DNA from: Simmondsia chinensis
Lineage: Eukaryota; Streptophyta; Magnoliopsida; Caryophyllales; Simmondsiaceae
Direction: 5' to 3'
Length of the DNA: 64,000 nucleotides
Assembly: GCA_018398585.1 (NCBI GenBank)
Contig: JAGTTD010000019.1
Location: 4,005,702 to 4,069,701 of the forward strand
Positions 10,763 to 22,044 of the stretch are shown here, piece by piece; the stretch's first letter is position 1; each line of letters begins with the position of its first letter. The translations under genes and the position numbers were made by a program. A model generated the notes under the pieces. The model did no database searches, was not told the origin of the DNA, and was given only the letters and a program-made list of their open reading frames with translations.

Positions 10763-11596
10763 CAAGATCAATTAGTTGGTTTTTAATATCATTCACTCGT
10801 CTTGAAATTCTAAGAAATTCGTTTTCTATACATACGCTTCACTTTATTGTATCGTTTCATTGTATTTCCTATACTATTTATAAGGTCGAAATAAATTTTA
10901 AGAATATTGGTTTGCTACGCACCTTTAAGCCAATACTCGGATCTCAGTATGTACGCTCCTAAATATAATTTCCCTCAAAAAAAAAAAAAGAAAAATTTGC
11001 CTAACAAGAAGCAGGAATCTAATTGCATTCCAGATTTAGACTGTGTTTCACTTTTTTTTTTAATTTCATTCGAGAAGCTAGAATCCTAGTGGGAGTAGGT
11101 TCTTGCCCTTTTCTTCTTTGTTGTGAGGTAACAAAGGGGCTTCTGCACTTCAGCATAGAAGCTACGATCGCAATATGTTTTGAATTTTTGTCTTGCTCGG
11201 TTTTGGGCCTTGAGTTTACTTATGCACTGTTAGTTCAATTATAAAAAAAAATATTCTGACCAAGAGTCATGCTTACAAATAGGCTTGTAATCAACCGAAG
11301 TTGTCAGTTTTTCTTTTAAATAAGATCGGTATTTTATTTCTCTGTTCTATTCTCTCCAAAAAGATCCGAGTCAGAGTTTTTTTCTCGCCTTTATTCATCT
11401 TTTCTTTAGCAAATTAAGTCAAAAGATGATCGTTGGAATTCTTCCTTCTAGTCTTATACATTAGGCGATTGTGTATTAGTTTGGTTTTGAAGCTAGAACG
11501 CTCTGCCATGGCCAAAGAGAATTAACGATACCTTCCCATTAGAGTGGTCCAAGTAAGAGACGATTCTCCCCAAGCAGATAGGAGATTCTAGGAGAT
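10763..11596. other. Spacer with possible old LTR remnant
   Basis: The stretch 11262-11440 resembles 44940-45100 (TTTTATTTCTCTGTT, TTTATTCATCTTTTC, TTTAGCAA), which suggests remnants of one old LTR family. No ORF is of interest. Confidence 0.35.
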
Positions 11597-11615
11597 AGAG
11601 TTTCAATTTCAAGGA

Positions 11616-11767
11616 TGGGTGACCTCCTGGAACTCCTCACCCTCAGGTTGGGGGCACTGGAAAACAACCTCTCTTCAGGTTAACACCTGAAGGGGAAAGG
11701 CTGTGTACATCCCCCCCCAAGACCCTGCGTAGGCGGGAGCCCTTGTGGCACTGGGTATGTTCCTTTC
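11616..11767 (+). mobile_element. 5S rRNA-derived SINE, 5'-truncated
   Basis: The 5S part begins within the box C region (GGATGGGTGACCTCCTGG) and joins the shared tail (CTCAGGTTGGGGGCAC to CACTGGGTATGTTCC). A 19-bp target duplication with two mismatches flanks it (11597-11615, 11768-11786). Confidence 0.88.
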
Positions 11768-11786
11768 AGAGTTTTGATTTCAAGGA

Positions 11787-12156
11787 CTCAACCTAGCTTA
11801 AGAGCAACTTTGCGCGACATTTTGCTAATCGCTTAGCCTCAGAATCCACAGGTTATGGGTGATGAGAGAGACACAAAGGCGAGGAAATTACTTGTAGTGT
11901 AAAAGAGATTAACTTGGGGAGAAATAAGTACCAAAATATGATAGTATTGTGCTTACAGTGTGTATACACACCCAAGAGATAAACAAACCTAATATAACAT
12001 TAATATTTTTAATTACTTTTAGAACCTAGAACATAACTTTATAATTTTTAATTACTTTTAGGTAAATTTTATATCATTATACTAAATTATTAATTACAGC
12101 TAAAGATTCTGACTAAATAATTCATTAATCTAAAAATTTAAAACAATATTAAAATA
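11787..12156. other. AT-rich spacer
   Basis: Nothing recognised before the copia-2 LTR. The pentamer AAATA at 12152-12156 is the probable copia-2 target duplication (AAACA after the element). Confidence 0.5.
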
Positions 12157-13140
12157 TGTTTTATTATTGGTCCCTATATGACTTAACTATGACGTTTATT
12201 ATCTTAGTCAAGCATTGTTCAAGTATTATAGGTCAAGTAGATAACGGAATATATGTTGTATCAGGCATATGTAATGTTGAGTGGCATATGATGTAAATCT
12301 TAATATGTACAAGGATAGATTTATTTTTTGGTTTAAATCAGGTCATTATAGTATTTGACCGTATTGCCCCTGCCCATATGATATATTTTCTTGCCCCAAC
12401 CATCCTGCCCGTGTTTGTACCATTGCTGCCCGAAGCTTGCGCTGGAAGCTTCCCAAATTTCGTTTAAAAGAGGGTGACATGCGTCAGCCATCTAACACCC
12501 CAGTTTGTGTTTCTTAATGGTGAATCTGGACCGTTGGTGCGTATGAGAAAGGCAGCTGAGATGGATTGTGTAGCCTTGCCACGGATTGATTGCCCCATGT
12601 GTATATATAGGGACCTTTTTTAGGGTTTCTGAGCACCTTTCATTTTCTCTGGTTTTTTCCCTTCATTCTCTGCAACCTCGCTCTCTCTCTTCTTCCGGAG
12701 GCGATTTGGAGGCGATCTCGTAGATCCGTGGGAGTTAAGGCTTGCATGTTCAGATCTTGTTCTTTTGGAGCTTGAGAAGCCATTAATGGCTTCTTTGTGA
12801 GTATCTCTTCTCCTTTTTGGTTTATATTTGTACGGTAAAGGTTTCTAACTTAGGAACTTTGAGATCTGATTATATTTTGTTGTTGTCTTGGTGATTTGGT
12901 CTGTAATAACTTGGAACTTGACTATAGTGGAGAGACTTCCCTAGAAATAGGGAGCCGTGGAGTAGGTTCTTATTTAAAGGCTGAATCACGTAAATCTTGG
13001 AGTTCTTTGTCGTGTGTGTGTTGATCTCTTATTTGATACTTATTTTACTGCAGTTACAGGTTTAGTCTTAGATCTGAAAGTTTAATCATATTCCCTAAAG
13101 TTTCTATAAGATCCGAAGTTTTTGCGACTAAAACTTAACA
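12157..13140 (+). repeat. copia-2 5' LTR
   Basis: 984 bp, TGTTTTATT to AAAACTTAACA. A TATA box (TATATATAGGGA) is at about 12602. The U5 side holds a CT-rich leader. Confidence 0.93.
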
Positions 13141-13142
13141 AG

Positions 13143-13154
13143 TGGTATCAGAGC
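13143..13154 (+). other. copia-2 primer binding site
   Basis: TGGTATCAGAGC, the initiator tRNA-Met complement, two bases after the LTR. Confidence 0.93.
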
Positions 13155-13182
13155 TTTAGGTTCTTTATCTTAAAGAAACAAT

Positions 13183-14097
13183 ATGGCGTCTGCCAGGGTT
13201 GAGATCGAAAGATTTGACGGCAGAAATGATTTTAATCTCTGAAAACTTAAAATGAAAGCCATTCTTATGGCTCAAGGTGTTGGAACTGCGCTCTTACCGG
13301 TAGATGAACAACTTGATTATCTAACTGAGAAAGAAAAACTAGGAATTGAACATAAAGCCTACGCTTCTTTAGTACTTCGTCTAGATAATTCAGTTCTTAA
13401 CCAGATCCGTTCTGAAAAGACTGTGGTTGACATCTGGGCTAAGTTAGAGAAGATTTATAAGTTCGAGTCTTTGTCTAACAGAATATTATGTATGGAAGCA
13501 TTCTTCACTTTTAAAATGAGTGAGTCTAGACCCTTAGAAGATTCTATGGATGAATTTAACAAAATCTGTCAAGATTTGGATAATATTAAGGTAACTATTG
13601 CTGATGAACTTAAGGTTGTAGTAATGATGTGTGCTTTACCTAAATACCTTAAGGCTTTTAAAGACACACTGAGATATGAACGAGATACTATAGCACTTAA
13701 AGATGTTACCAAGGCCCTTAAGTCCAAGATCCTTGAACTAAGAAAGAAAGGGAAGTATGCACCTAACAGTAACAGCGGGGAAGGGTTGTCTATTAGGGGT
13801 AGGACAAAGACTCGAGACAACAATAATAATCATAATAAAGATAATAAAGAAAGAAAAAGAAGCAAGAGTAGGAACAGATCCAACTCTAGACTAAGAAGGG
13901 ACTGCAGTAAAGTAAAGTGTTATGAATGTGGTAAGTTAGGACATATTAATAGATACTGTCCTGATTATCAAAGAAAATTCAATTGCACAGCAGATAACAC
14001 TGAGTACACTGATGGTTATACTTCTGTTGAAGTCTTAATGGCTTCTACAGACCTAACTAAACATGAGTGGGTGACTCAGGGTGTAGTTTCCATATGA
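13183..14097 (+). pseudogene. gag: copia-2 gag
   Basis: Starts at ATG 13183 (MASARVEIERFDGRNDFNL). A TGA at 13240-13242 sits where this family has a tryptophan (FNLW-KLKM). The frame then stays open from 13252 through the UBN2-type Gag core (SNRILCMEAFFTFKMSES, DEFNKICQDL), a basic K/R/N region and a zinc knuckle (CYECGKLGHINRYC, about 13918-13959). It runs into protease, where a frameshift near 14070 moves the DSGC motif to another frame. Confidence 0.9.
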
Positions 14098-17000
14098 CAT
14101 CTGATAAATCTTTCTTTACTGAGTACAAAACTGTGACTAGGGGGAAGGTGTTACTAGGAAACAATTATGGGTGCAAGGTAGTAGGAATAGGGTCAATTAG
14201 GGTTAGAGGGTCAAATGGTGTTGACTACACTCTAGAAGGAGTTAGGCATGTGCCTGAACTTAGAAGGAACCTGATTTCTCTTGGACAGTTAGACCTAGCT
14301 GGAATGACCTTAAAGACTAAGCAAGGGGGTAATGAAGGTCTTTAAGGTTTCCCTTGTAATGCTTAGTGGCGAGGTCAAGAATGGTCTATATGTGCTTAAA
14401 GATGATATAGTTCCTGCTGGCTGCTCTGTTGCAGAAAAAGCCGACCTAACTAACCTTTGGCACAAAAGATTAGAACACATATCTGAAAGAGGACTGAATA
14501 AATTAAATAAGAAGGGACTGCTAGGGGGTGGTTATGTGTCTAAGCCTTTTTTTTTTTTTCAGTAAGTCAGCGAAATATATAGATGAAAGAAAAGAAAATA
14601 ATCTACAAGGGGCATACCCCAGGACAATCATAAACTATCATTTAAATTCGGTGTCCATATAACTAAGTCACTTGTAGATTATATCCACTCTGATTTGTGG
14701 GGGCCTGCTAGAGTACTAACTTTAGGTGGAGCTTATTACTTTCTATCCATGGTAGATGACTATTCTAGGAAGGTTTGAGTTTATTTGCTCAAAACAAAAG
14801 ATGAATGTTTCAACGTTTTTATTAGATGGAAGAACCTTATAGAAAATCAAATTGGTAGAAAGATTAAGGTACTTAGGACTGATAATGGACTTGAGTATAT
14901 TAACTATGAATTTGATAGTTTATGTGTACAAAATGGAATCAAAAGACACAACACTGTTAGAAAAACATCCCAACAAAATGAACTGGTCGAGAGAATGAAC
15001 CATACACTTTTAGATAGAGTTAGATGCATGTTGTTTGCATCTGGACTTGGAAAGAACTTTTGGGGGGAGGTTGTGGTTACTGCATGTTATCTAATAAATA
15101 GAACCCCATCCTCTGCAATTGATTTTAAAACCCCTGAAGAAAAATGGACCGGAAAAACAAGTGACTATTCTGTTTTAAAAGTTTTTGGATATGCTGCATA
15201 TGCACATCAATCAGAAGGAAAACTTGAACCTAGGGCTGCAAAAGGTGTTTTCCTAGGCTATCCTGATGGTGTAAAGCATTATAGAGTGGGTGTTAGGGAT
15301 AGAAATAGAACCAAAATAATAATTACAAGGGATGTGACTTTTACTGAGGAAGAAATGCCCTACGTGGAGAAACTAGTAGCTGCTGGTACAACAGTTACTT
15401 CTTTCAACCCTAGGAAGTTTGATCCTGAACCCTATAAGTTCGAAATCAGCCCACCAGAACTTGTATATTAGGAAAACCAGACCTCAGATCCTAAAGAAGA
15501 GGTAACTGTCAGCGCTGAGAGGAGCCCTGAACCTCAAGAAACAATTGAACATATGGACCCATCTAACTACCAACTAGCTAGGGATAGGAAGAGGAGAGAA
15601 ACTAGGGCACCTGTTAGGTTTGGGTTTGCTGACTGCATTGCCTATGCCTTAAACACCGCCTTAGAATATGTAGAGTCAGAACCTCTCACTTATTCACAGG
15701 CTATTAGTGGGGTTGCTTCTGAACAGTGGCTCAAAGCCATGATAGAGGAAATGGAGAGCCTCAAAAGAAACAAAACCTAGGTTTTGGTTCCTAATCATAT
15801 GGGTAGGAAGTTGGTAGGTTCTAAGTGGATTTATAAGGTGAAATAACCCAATACATCATCCAGACAGCCAAGGTTTAAGGCTAGATTAGTTGCAAAAGGT
15901 TTTTAACAAAAATAAGGGGTAGATTACAATGAGATATTCTCTTCTATTGTTAAGCACACCACCATAAGAATCCTTATGGCACTAACTGCTAAATTTAGTA
16001 TGTTTTTAGAACAAATGGATGTTACCACAACTTTCCTTCATGGCGAGCTGGAAGAAGAGATTTTTATGACACAACCCGAGGGATTTATTGAACCTAAAAA
16101 TCAGAACAATGTATGTCTGCTAAAAAGGTCTTTGTATGGCCTTAAGCAGTCTCCTAGACAATGGTACAAGAGGTTTGGCCAATTTATGCTTGGTAGAGGA
16201 TTTACCAGGTCCATACATGATACCTGTTTCTACTATATTAATGTTGATTCTGATGATGCCTTGTATCTGCTGATATATGTTGATGATATGCTGCTCGCTA
16301 GTAGGTCTATGAACTCTATAAATGATTTAAAGCTAATGCTTTCTGCTGAGTTTGATATGAAAGATCTAAGGAAGGCCAAGAAAATCCTTGATATGGAGAT
16401 TACCAGGAATGTTTTGTAGGATCTGTGCATCTGTCCCAACAAGCTTACTTGGAGAAGGTATTATCACATTTCAATATGTTTGATTGCGAACCTGTTAAGT
16501 TGCCCTTAGCAAGTCAGTACAAGTTTTTAATGGAGCAGTGTCCTACTGAAACTTATAAAAAATAGATGGAAAACGTACCCTATGCCAATACTATATGATC
16601 TTTGATGTATGCTATGACCTATACAGGACCTGACTTAGCTTTTCCTTTAAGTGTTCTGTCTAGGTTTATGAGTAACTCAGGAAAAGAACATTGGGATGGG
16701 GTTAAGTGGTTGTTAAGGTACATAAAACAGACCTATACATTGGAGTTAACTTTTGGTAGAATAGAATCTAACCTACGGTTGGTAGGTTATACGGATTCTG
16801 ATTTTGGGGATGATTTAGATAAGAGAAGGTCAACTAGTGCATACCTTTTTATCCTAAATAGTGGAGCCATCTGTTGGAAATCAAAGCTATAGTCTATGAC
16901 AGCTTTGTCCACTACAGTGGCAGAGTTCCAGGCCCTAACCGAAGCTATTAAGGAAGCTATCTGGCTGAGGGGGCTGTTGTCTGAAATTAATTTAGACTAT

Positions 17001-17249
17001 GGACCCTCTATACTCCATTCAGATAGTCAATCAACCCTTGCTTTGTGTAAAAACCCTGTTTATTATGATAGGACTAAACACTTAGCTTTTAAAAGGAGTT
17101 TTGTGAATGATATGTTGGAAAGGGACACTGTCGAACTGCTGAAAATCAATACAGACTTAAATCCAGTGGATATGGGCACTAAGAATATAACTTTGGACAA
17201 GTTAATCAAATGCATTAACTTGGTTCAAAGTGATTGGGATCATAGATGA
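14067..17249 (+). pseudogene. pol: copia-2 pol, multiply interrupted
   Basis: Order of remnants: protease (DSGCSFHMTSD); GAG-pre-integrase (LWHKRLEHISERGLNKL); a foreign stretch at about 14548-14640; integrase (YIHSDLWGP, VDDYSRKV, RTDNGLEY, QQNELVERMN); RT (MDVTTTFLHGELEEEIFM, IYVDDMLLA); and RNase H (GYTDSDFGDD, STTVAEFQA, HSDSQSTLAL, YYDRTKHL). Stops or shifts occur near 14340, 14779, 15471, 15780, 15846, 15905, 16419, 16563 and 16892, so no functional product is possible. The RT text remains easily readable, so decay is moderate rather than extreme. Confidence 0.92.
14548..14640. repeat. Small insertion or scrambled stretch in copia-2 pol
   Basis: Between the GAG-pre-integrase motif and the integrase N-terminus, about 90 bases fit no copia frame. 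The segment starts with a run of T and contains GGGGCATACCCC, a short inverted repeat. It may be a tiny retroposed fragment with its poly(A) reversed. I see no clear target duplication. Confidence 0.4.
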
Positions 17250-17324
17250 CCAATCATGTGAGTTTGCTCCTTATTACTAGGGAATGTTTAGTAGTTAGTT
17301 CATATAGATACCAAGGTGGAGAAT

Positions 17325-18307
17325 TGTTGTATTATTGGTTCCTATATGACTTAACTATGACATTTATTATCTTAGTCAAGCATTGTTCAAGTATTATAGA
17401 TCAAGTAAACAACATAATATATATTGTATCAGGTATATGTAATGTTGAGTGGCATATGATGTAAGTATTAATATGTACAAGGATGTATTTAATTTTTGGT
17501 TTAAATTAGGTCATAATGGTATTTGACCTTATTGCCCCCGGCCATATGATATATTTCCTTGCCCCAACCATCCTGCCCGTATTTGTACCATTGCTACCCG
17601 AAGCTTGCGCTGGAAGCTTCCCGAATCTAGTTTAAAAGTGGGTGACACGCGTCAGCCATCTAGCACCCCAATTTATGTTTTTTTATGGTGAATCTGGACC
17701 GCTGGTGCGTATGAGAAAGGATGGCTGAGATGGATTGTGCAGCCTTGCCATGGATTGATTGCCCCATGTGTATAGATAGGGACCCTTTTTAGGGTTTCTG
17801 AGCACCTTTCATTTTCTCTGGTTTTTCCCTTCATTCTCTGCAACCTTGCTCTCTTTCTTCTTCCGGAGGTGATTTGGAGGCGATCTCGTAGATCCGTGGG
17901 AGTTAAGGCTTGCATGTTCATATCTTGTTCTTTTGGAGCTTGAGAAGCCATTAATGGCTTCTTTGTGAGTATCTCTTCTCCTTTTTGGTTTATATTTGTA
18001 CGGTAAAGGTTTCTAACTTAGGAACTTTGAGATTTGGTTGTATTTCATTATTGTCTTGGTGATTTGATCTGTAATAACATGAAACTTGACTATAATGGAG
18101 AGACTTCCCTAGAAATAGGAAGCCGTGGAGTAGGTCCTTATTTAAAGGCTGAACCACGTAAATCTTAGTGTTCTTTGTCGTGTGTGTTGATCTCTCATTT
18201 GATACTTATTTTACTGCAGTTACAGGTTTAGTCTTTGATCTGAAAGTCTATAATCATACTCCCTAAAGTTTCTTAAGATCCGAAATTTTTGCTACTAAAA
18301 CTCAACA
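17325..18307 (+). repeat. copia-2 3' LTR with preceding purine tract
   Basis: 983 bp, TGTTGTATT to AACTCAACA, preceded by AAGGTGGAGAAT. It aligns over its full length with 12157-13140. Confidence 0.93.
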
Positions 18308-18834
18308 AAACACTTACAACAATACAAGAATTAATATATGTACCAACACTATAACCCTAGAAAAAAACAATTTGGTCGGAAACAATAATGCTTGCATTGC
18401 ATAAGAAGTAAAATTTAACTGTACATCGTACGGAAAAAAGCTAGTCGTAATAATTGTACAAGGTGGATAAAAGACCTTTAGAGAATAGGTACAGGGAATG
18501 GGGAAAGTTGTCTCTATGACTAGTGTTGTTCAAGTGGGCTTGCATGTGCTATGTTTTTTCTTAAGTAAATATTTCTTTGAAAATAGGATAAAATCGGATG
18601 TTATTTTGATAATATATATTAAACTAGCAATTCTATTAACAGTTAAAATTTTTATTTTATTACAAAATTAAATAGGTATCATAAAAAGTGATTTTTCTTT
18701 AAAGGACATAACTCAATAGTTAGGAACTTTGAGGATCAGAAATGTCATTTGAGTTACATATATATATATATATATATTTTTTTTTTTTTTGAAAAATAAA
18801 TTAAAATTTAAAATTTTGATTATTTTTAGATTAT
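18308..18834. other. Spacer with a weak Helitron-like 3' end
   Basis: At 18421-18445 a weak GTAC-ATC-GTAC hairpin is followed by CTAGT (18441-18445), resembling an eroded Helitron end. A (TA)n microsatellite and a T run lie at 18760-18790. Nothing else is seen. Confidence 0.35.
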
Positions 18835-18847
18835 GTTATACTTCTTG

Positions 18848-19029
18848 GGCGAGAGCAATACCAGGATGGGTGACTTTTTAGGAAATCCTCACTCTTAGGT
18901 TGAGAGCACTTGAAAACAGCCTCTTTTCAGGGTAATACCCTAAAGGGGGAAGGCTGCGTACATCTGTCCTCTCAGACCCTGCTTAGGCAGAAGCCCTTCA
19001 GGCACTAGATATGTTGCTTTTATTTTTTT
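18848..19029 (+). mobile_element. 5S rRNA-derived SINE, 5'-truncated
   Basis: The 5S segment (GCGAGAGCAATACCAGGATG, then GGTGACTTTTTAGGAAATCC) runs into the shared tail (AGGTTGAGAGCACTTG to CACTAGATATGTTGC). A 13-bp target duplication (GTTATACTTCTTG) lies at 18835-18847 and 19030-19042. The 3' end is T-rich, not (TTG)n. Confidence 0.87.
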
Positions 19030-19042
19030 GTTATACTTCTTG

Positions 19043-19381
19043 TACTTTTTTAGAATATATTGTTTCTTGTATTAAATGGATCCAACATAGCATAACAAAG
19101 TCAGTCTAAGATTGTTGATTAAAATAAAAAGTGGGTTTAAGAAAATTATAGACGAGAGGGCCCAATAGAAACTTAGGGAGACATGATGGGCCCAGTTTCG
19201 GGGACGCTGAGAGGAGCTTGTTGGGTCTTTTGAGCCCATTTTGGAACCTACTGTGTAAGTGCGCCACGGTCTAAAAGGGTATAAAATTTGTCTTAGTAAC
19301 CCCACTTTCACCTCCCTATTCCCCCGTTTAGGAGTTTCAACGAATAGAGCCTTCGATGAATTACTCATGTTCAAAATTGAT
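19043..19381. other. Spacer
   Basis: No gene or element recognised. The 100-codon - strand ORF at 19072-19374 has no recognisable features. Confidence 0.4.
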
Positions 19382-19877
19382 TAGGGCTCGTTCGTATTCA
19401 TTAGGAGGGCTTAATAGCTTATCAAGCCGAGTTCGAACAGGGGGTGCTCGGCTTGCTAATGTTCACGAACAGTTTGATAAGGGATGGATAAGAGCTCGTT
19501 AAGGGGCTCGATATCAGCTCGTTAAAGGCTTATTATGAGCTCGATAACAGTTGATATTAGTTCAAAAAGGTTTGATAATAACTTAAAAAGCTCAGCTCGT
19601 TAATGAGCTCGACTCGATTGCAAGCTTGGCTCGATTTTAAACTTGATTGGGCTTGATAATGAGCTCGACTCGACTCGATAACAAGCTCGACTTGACTAGA
19701 TAATGAGCTCGATTCGGCTCGACAAGCCTAATGAGCTGAGTCGAGCCGAGTATTGAACACACTATATTCTTATCGAACCGAGTTCGAACAAGGGTTAGAA
19801 ATGTTCAATAAGAGCTCGGCTCGAACTCGAGTTCGAACAATGGGGTGCTCAGCTCGGCTTTGCTCGTTTACACCCCT
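19382..19877. mobile_element. hAT-like element built of GCTCG/GAGCTC words, copy 1
   Basis: Begins TAGGGCTCGTTCG and ends GCTCGTTTACACCCCTG, the reverse of a TAGGGGTGTAAACGAGC terminus. Almost the whole interior consists of degenerate GCTCG, CGAGC and GAGCTC words. A related element at 62158-62600 has a near-perfect 8-bp target duplication. I could not find one here, so this copy is older or has a damaged end. Confidence 0.55.
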
Positions 19878-20123
19878 GCCCCCATTCGATACACGAACAA
19901 CAATGTTATAACATTATTAATAAAAAAAGTTGGATAAGAGTCTTATTTTATACTCTTAGGTGCTGTCATTTGGGCTATTTTTATTAAATACATGATGTAT
20001 TTTGAACTAAAATGTTATTTCATAAAGTTTATGGACTAAAAAACTATTATAACAAACCTTAAGTTATTAATATGTAATTTACCCGAATAAAGAAAGATAT
20101 AGTCTTGATGGCTTATTTAAGAA

Positions 20124-20445
20124 CAAACAACAACAACAATCCAGTGCCTCAATGGGCTCTCGCACAGGCAGGGTCTGGGGGGGTAGATGTACGCAGCCTT
20201 TCCCCTTTGGGGCCTGCCCAGAAGGGAGGCTGTTTCCTAGAACCCTCAACCTAAAAAGCTTGTCGGTGTCAGTATTGTCTGGCAGCCTGTCAATAAGAGA
20301 GCAAATAAGTATAAAAGTAGGGCAAGGCTAGGCCAATAAAGGGAGAGAAATAGCAGATTGGAGTTAGATCAATAAACAGATAAACAATAATCAATAAACA
20401 GATAGTCAATCAGGAGCTCAGATCGCACATACGTTCGTCGAATGG
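20124..20445 (-). mobile_element. RTE-type LINE 3' end, 5'-truncated
   Basis: An exact 15-bp duplication (TGGCTTATTTAAGAA, 20109-20123 and 20446-20460) brackets 322 bp. On the - strand it reads about 185 bp of LINE 3' UTR and then the shared tail, ending in (TTG)n at the left. The UTR part aligns with the insert at 8984-9310 just upstream of the tail. There is no 5S segment. Confidence 0.85.
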
Positions 20446-20460
20446 TGGCTTATTTAAGAA

Positions 20461-20956
20461 GGCACCAAAAAATGTCTCTCCAATGACTTATTAAGAAGTC
20501 ATTGACAATGCGAAGGGAAAAAAACCACCAATTATAAGGCAGGTTGTGACGGACGCACGTTTGTCACGGACACCGTAGTTTGATTACCCGATCTTTAAAA
20601 GCTATATGGGTCGGTACCAAAATTGTAAAATTATATTTAAAACAACCTGTGAACCCATATCAAACTAGGCCTAGCAGCCCAGTTGTAAATCGCGCCTCTT
20701 CCTTCTTACAGGTCGCGGATATGAATGTTGTATAATGCATTTATATTTCTTAAAATTTGCCTTTTAATATAACTAATTTATTTCTCTGTCATTTATTCTC
20801 TCTATTGTCTCTGCTTCTACCCTTCTCTATCACCTATGATAGTTTACAATTGTATTATTATGCACACAATATAACTAGTTGATTTTATTTCTCTCAATTG
20901 TACGGATATTAATTTTATTTTATGTTGGTATGTATTTCATTTTTCTAATTTTGTAA
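20461..20956. other. AT-rich spacer
   Basis: Nothing recognised. Confidence 0.45.
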
Positions 20957-20967
20957 TACACACATAT

Positions 20968-21215
20968 GCCTAAGAGGGTACCAACACGCAAGTACCGGAT
21001 CCCATTAGAACTCCGAATTTAAGCGTGCTTGGGCGAGAGAGAGTAGGACTAAGATGGGTGAACTCCTAGGAAGTCCTTTTACACCCCTTGGGTTGAGGGT
21101 TCTCGGAAATAGCTTCTCTTTAGGGTAGCACTCTGAAGGGGGAGAGCTGCGTACATCCACCCCCCTCCCGGACCCCACTTGGGCGGGAGCCCTTGGGGCA
21201 TCGGAAATATTGCTT
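20968..21215 (+). mobile_element. 5S rRNA-derived SINE, full head
   Basis: Insertion of 248 bp with an 11-bp target duplication (TACACACATAT, 20957-20967 and 21216-21226). The head matches plant 5S rRNA from about nt 13 on: ACCGGATCCCATTAGAACTC, AAGCGTGCTTGGGCGAGAG, GATGGGTGAACTCC, ending in an ACACCCC-like 5S 3' end. The internal box A, intermediate element and box C of a type 1 RNA polymerase III promoter are all recognisable. The shared tail follows (GGGTTGAGGGTTCTCGG to GGCATCGGAAATATTGC). Confidence 0.9.
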
Positions 21216-21226
21216 TACACACATAT

Positions 21227-21552
21227 AGTTATTATTACTTCTTATTCTTATTGTTTTATTTTTAACTGCATCACTGAATTCCTGGACCCACTATTGATGG
21301 AAGGTAGCCTTTGTCTATGAATAGGATAGTTTTCTCTTATAGAAAAGGTCCATTTTGTCATGAAATTAGAAACCGATGTGGAAAAGACGAAGATTATACT
21401 GTTACAGTGTCGGAGTTCACCATATTAATACCTTGTTCTTAAACTATATTCTAACATGTCCTCACGAAAATGCCATTAGGCTTAAAGCGCAGATAATGTA
21501 CAGGCCCATATTAATACCTTGTACTTAAATTATATTATAACTTTTTGATCAA
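21227..21552. other. Spacer
   Basis: ACCATATTAATACCTTGTTC recurs in similar form at 21508-21530, so a small local duplication exists (CCATATTAATACCTTGT at both). Nothing else is seen. Confidence 0.4.
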
Positions 21553-21640
21553 CAAGGCTTTGTACCATGTCAAAGAGCCAATGGTTTCAAAAGTTTAAGC
21601 TAATGAGTGAAGGGTTATGATTGGTTTTATACCGTAATAG
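21553..21640 (-). mobile_element. TRIM remnant: LTR with primer site
   Basis: Reads on the - strand as a roughly 71-bp LTR ending TTTGACA (+ strand from 21568), followed by a degenerate primer site (GGCTTTGTACCA on the + strand). Same family as 8713-9344 and 45687-45957. The partner LTR was not found. Confidence 0.55.
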
Positions 21641-21770
21641 TAGAGACCAGCCTTTATATATGTTTTAAGCGAGGATAATTACTAAAATTCAACAATTTTA
21701 ACTTGGGCCTCGGCCCACCCTCTTGTGGGCTTCCCCAGTTTGTTTTTCATTAAAGGCACGTTTGATTGGG

Positions 21771-22029
21771 GATAGGGTTCATTTACCAGGTATTAATATA
21801 CCGGATCTCATTAGAATTCTGAAGTTAAGCATGTTTGGGTGAGAGTAGTACCAGGATAGGTGACCTCCTGGAAAGTCCTCATGTTGCCAACCCTATAAGG
21901 TTGAGGGTTATCAGAAACAACCTCTCGACAGGGTTACACCCTTCAGGGTTAATGCTGCGTACATCCATCCCCAAACCCCACTTAAGCGGGAGCCCTTAAG
22001 GCACTAGGTCTATTATTGTTGTTGTTGTT
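21771..22029 (+). mobile_element. 5S rRNA-derived SINE, long-junction form with (TTG)n end
   Basis: Insertion of 259 bp with a 15-bp target duplication (GCAC[G/A]TTTGATTGGG, 21756-21770 and 22030-22044). The 5S head runs from ACCGGATCTCATTAGAATTC through GAGAGTAGTACCAGGATAGG to the 5S 3' end (CTCATGTTGCCAACCC). Other copies lack this last part. The tail ends in (TTG)n as in the LINE copies, so this copy looks closest to the ancestral fusion. Confidence 0.9.
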
Positions 22030-22044
22030 GCACATTTGATTGGG

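Larger units (their letters stand above)
12157..18307 (+). mobile_element. Ty1/copia LTR retrotransposon, copia-2 (old, decayed)
   Basis: A 6.15-kb element has LTRs of 984 bp (12157-13140) and 983 bp (17325-18307), each TG...CA, a tRNA-Met primer site, gag, and a pol carrying many stops and frameshifts. The LTRs differ at roughly one base in twelve over the first 250 bp and less further on. It is clearly older than copia-1 and copia-3. Flanking pentamers are AAATA and AAACA, one mismatch. The Gag start and the YVDDM RT motif suggest the Tork/Tnt1 side of copia, an inference from memory. Confidence 0.95.

Noticed and set aside
20968..21215. Functional 5S rRNA genes
   Set aside because: The 5S-like segments lack the first about 12 bases, carry substitutions, are fused to a tail, sit singly within target duplications, and have no tandem array or normal terminator.
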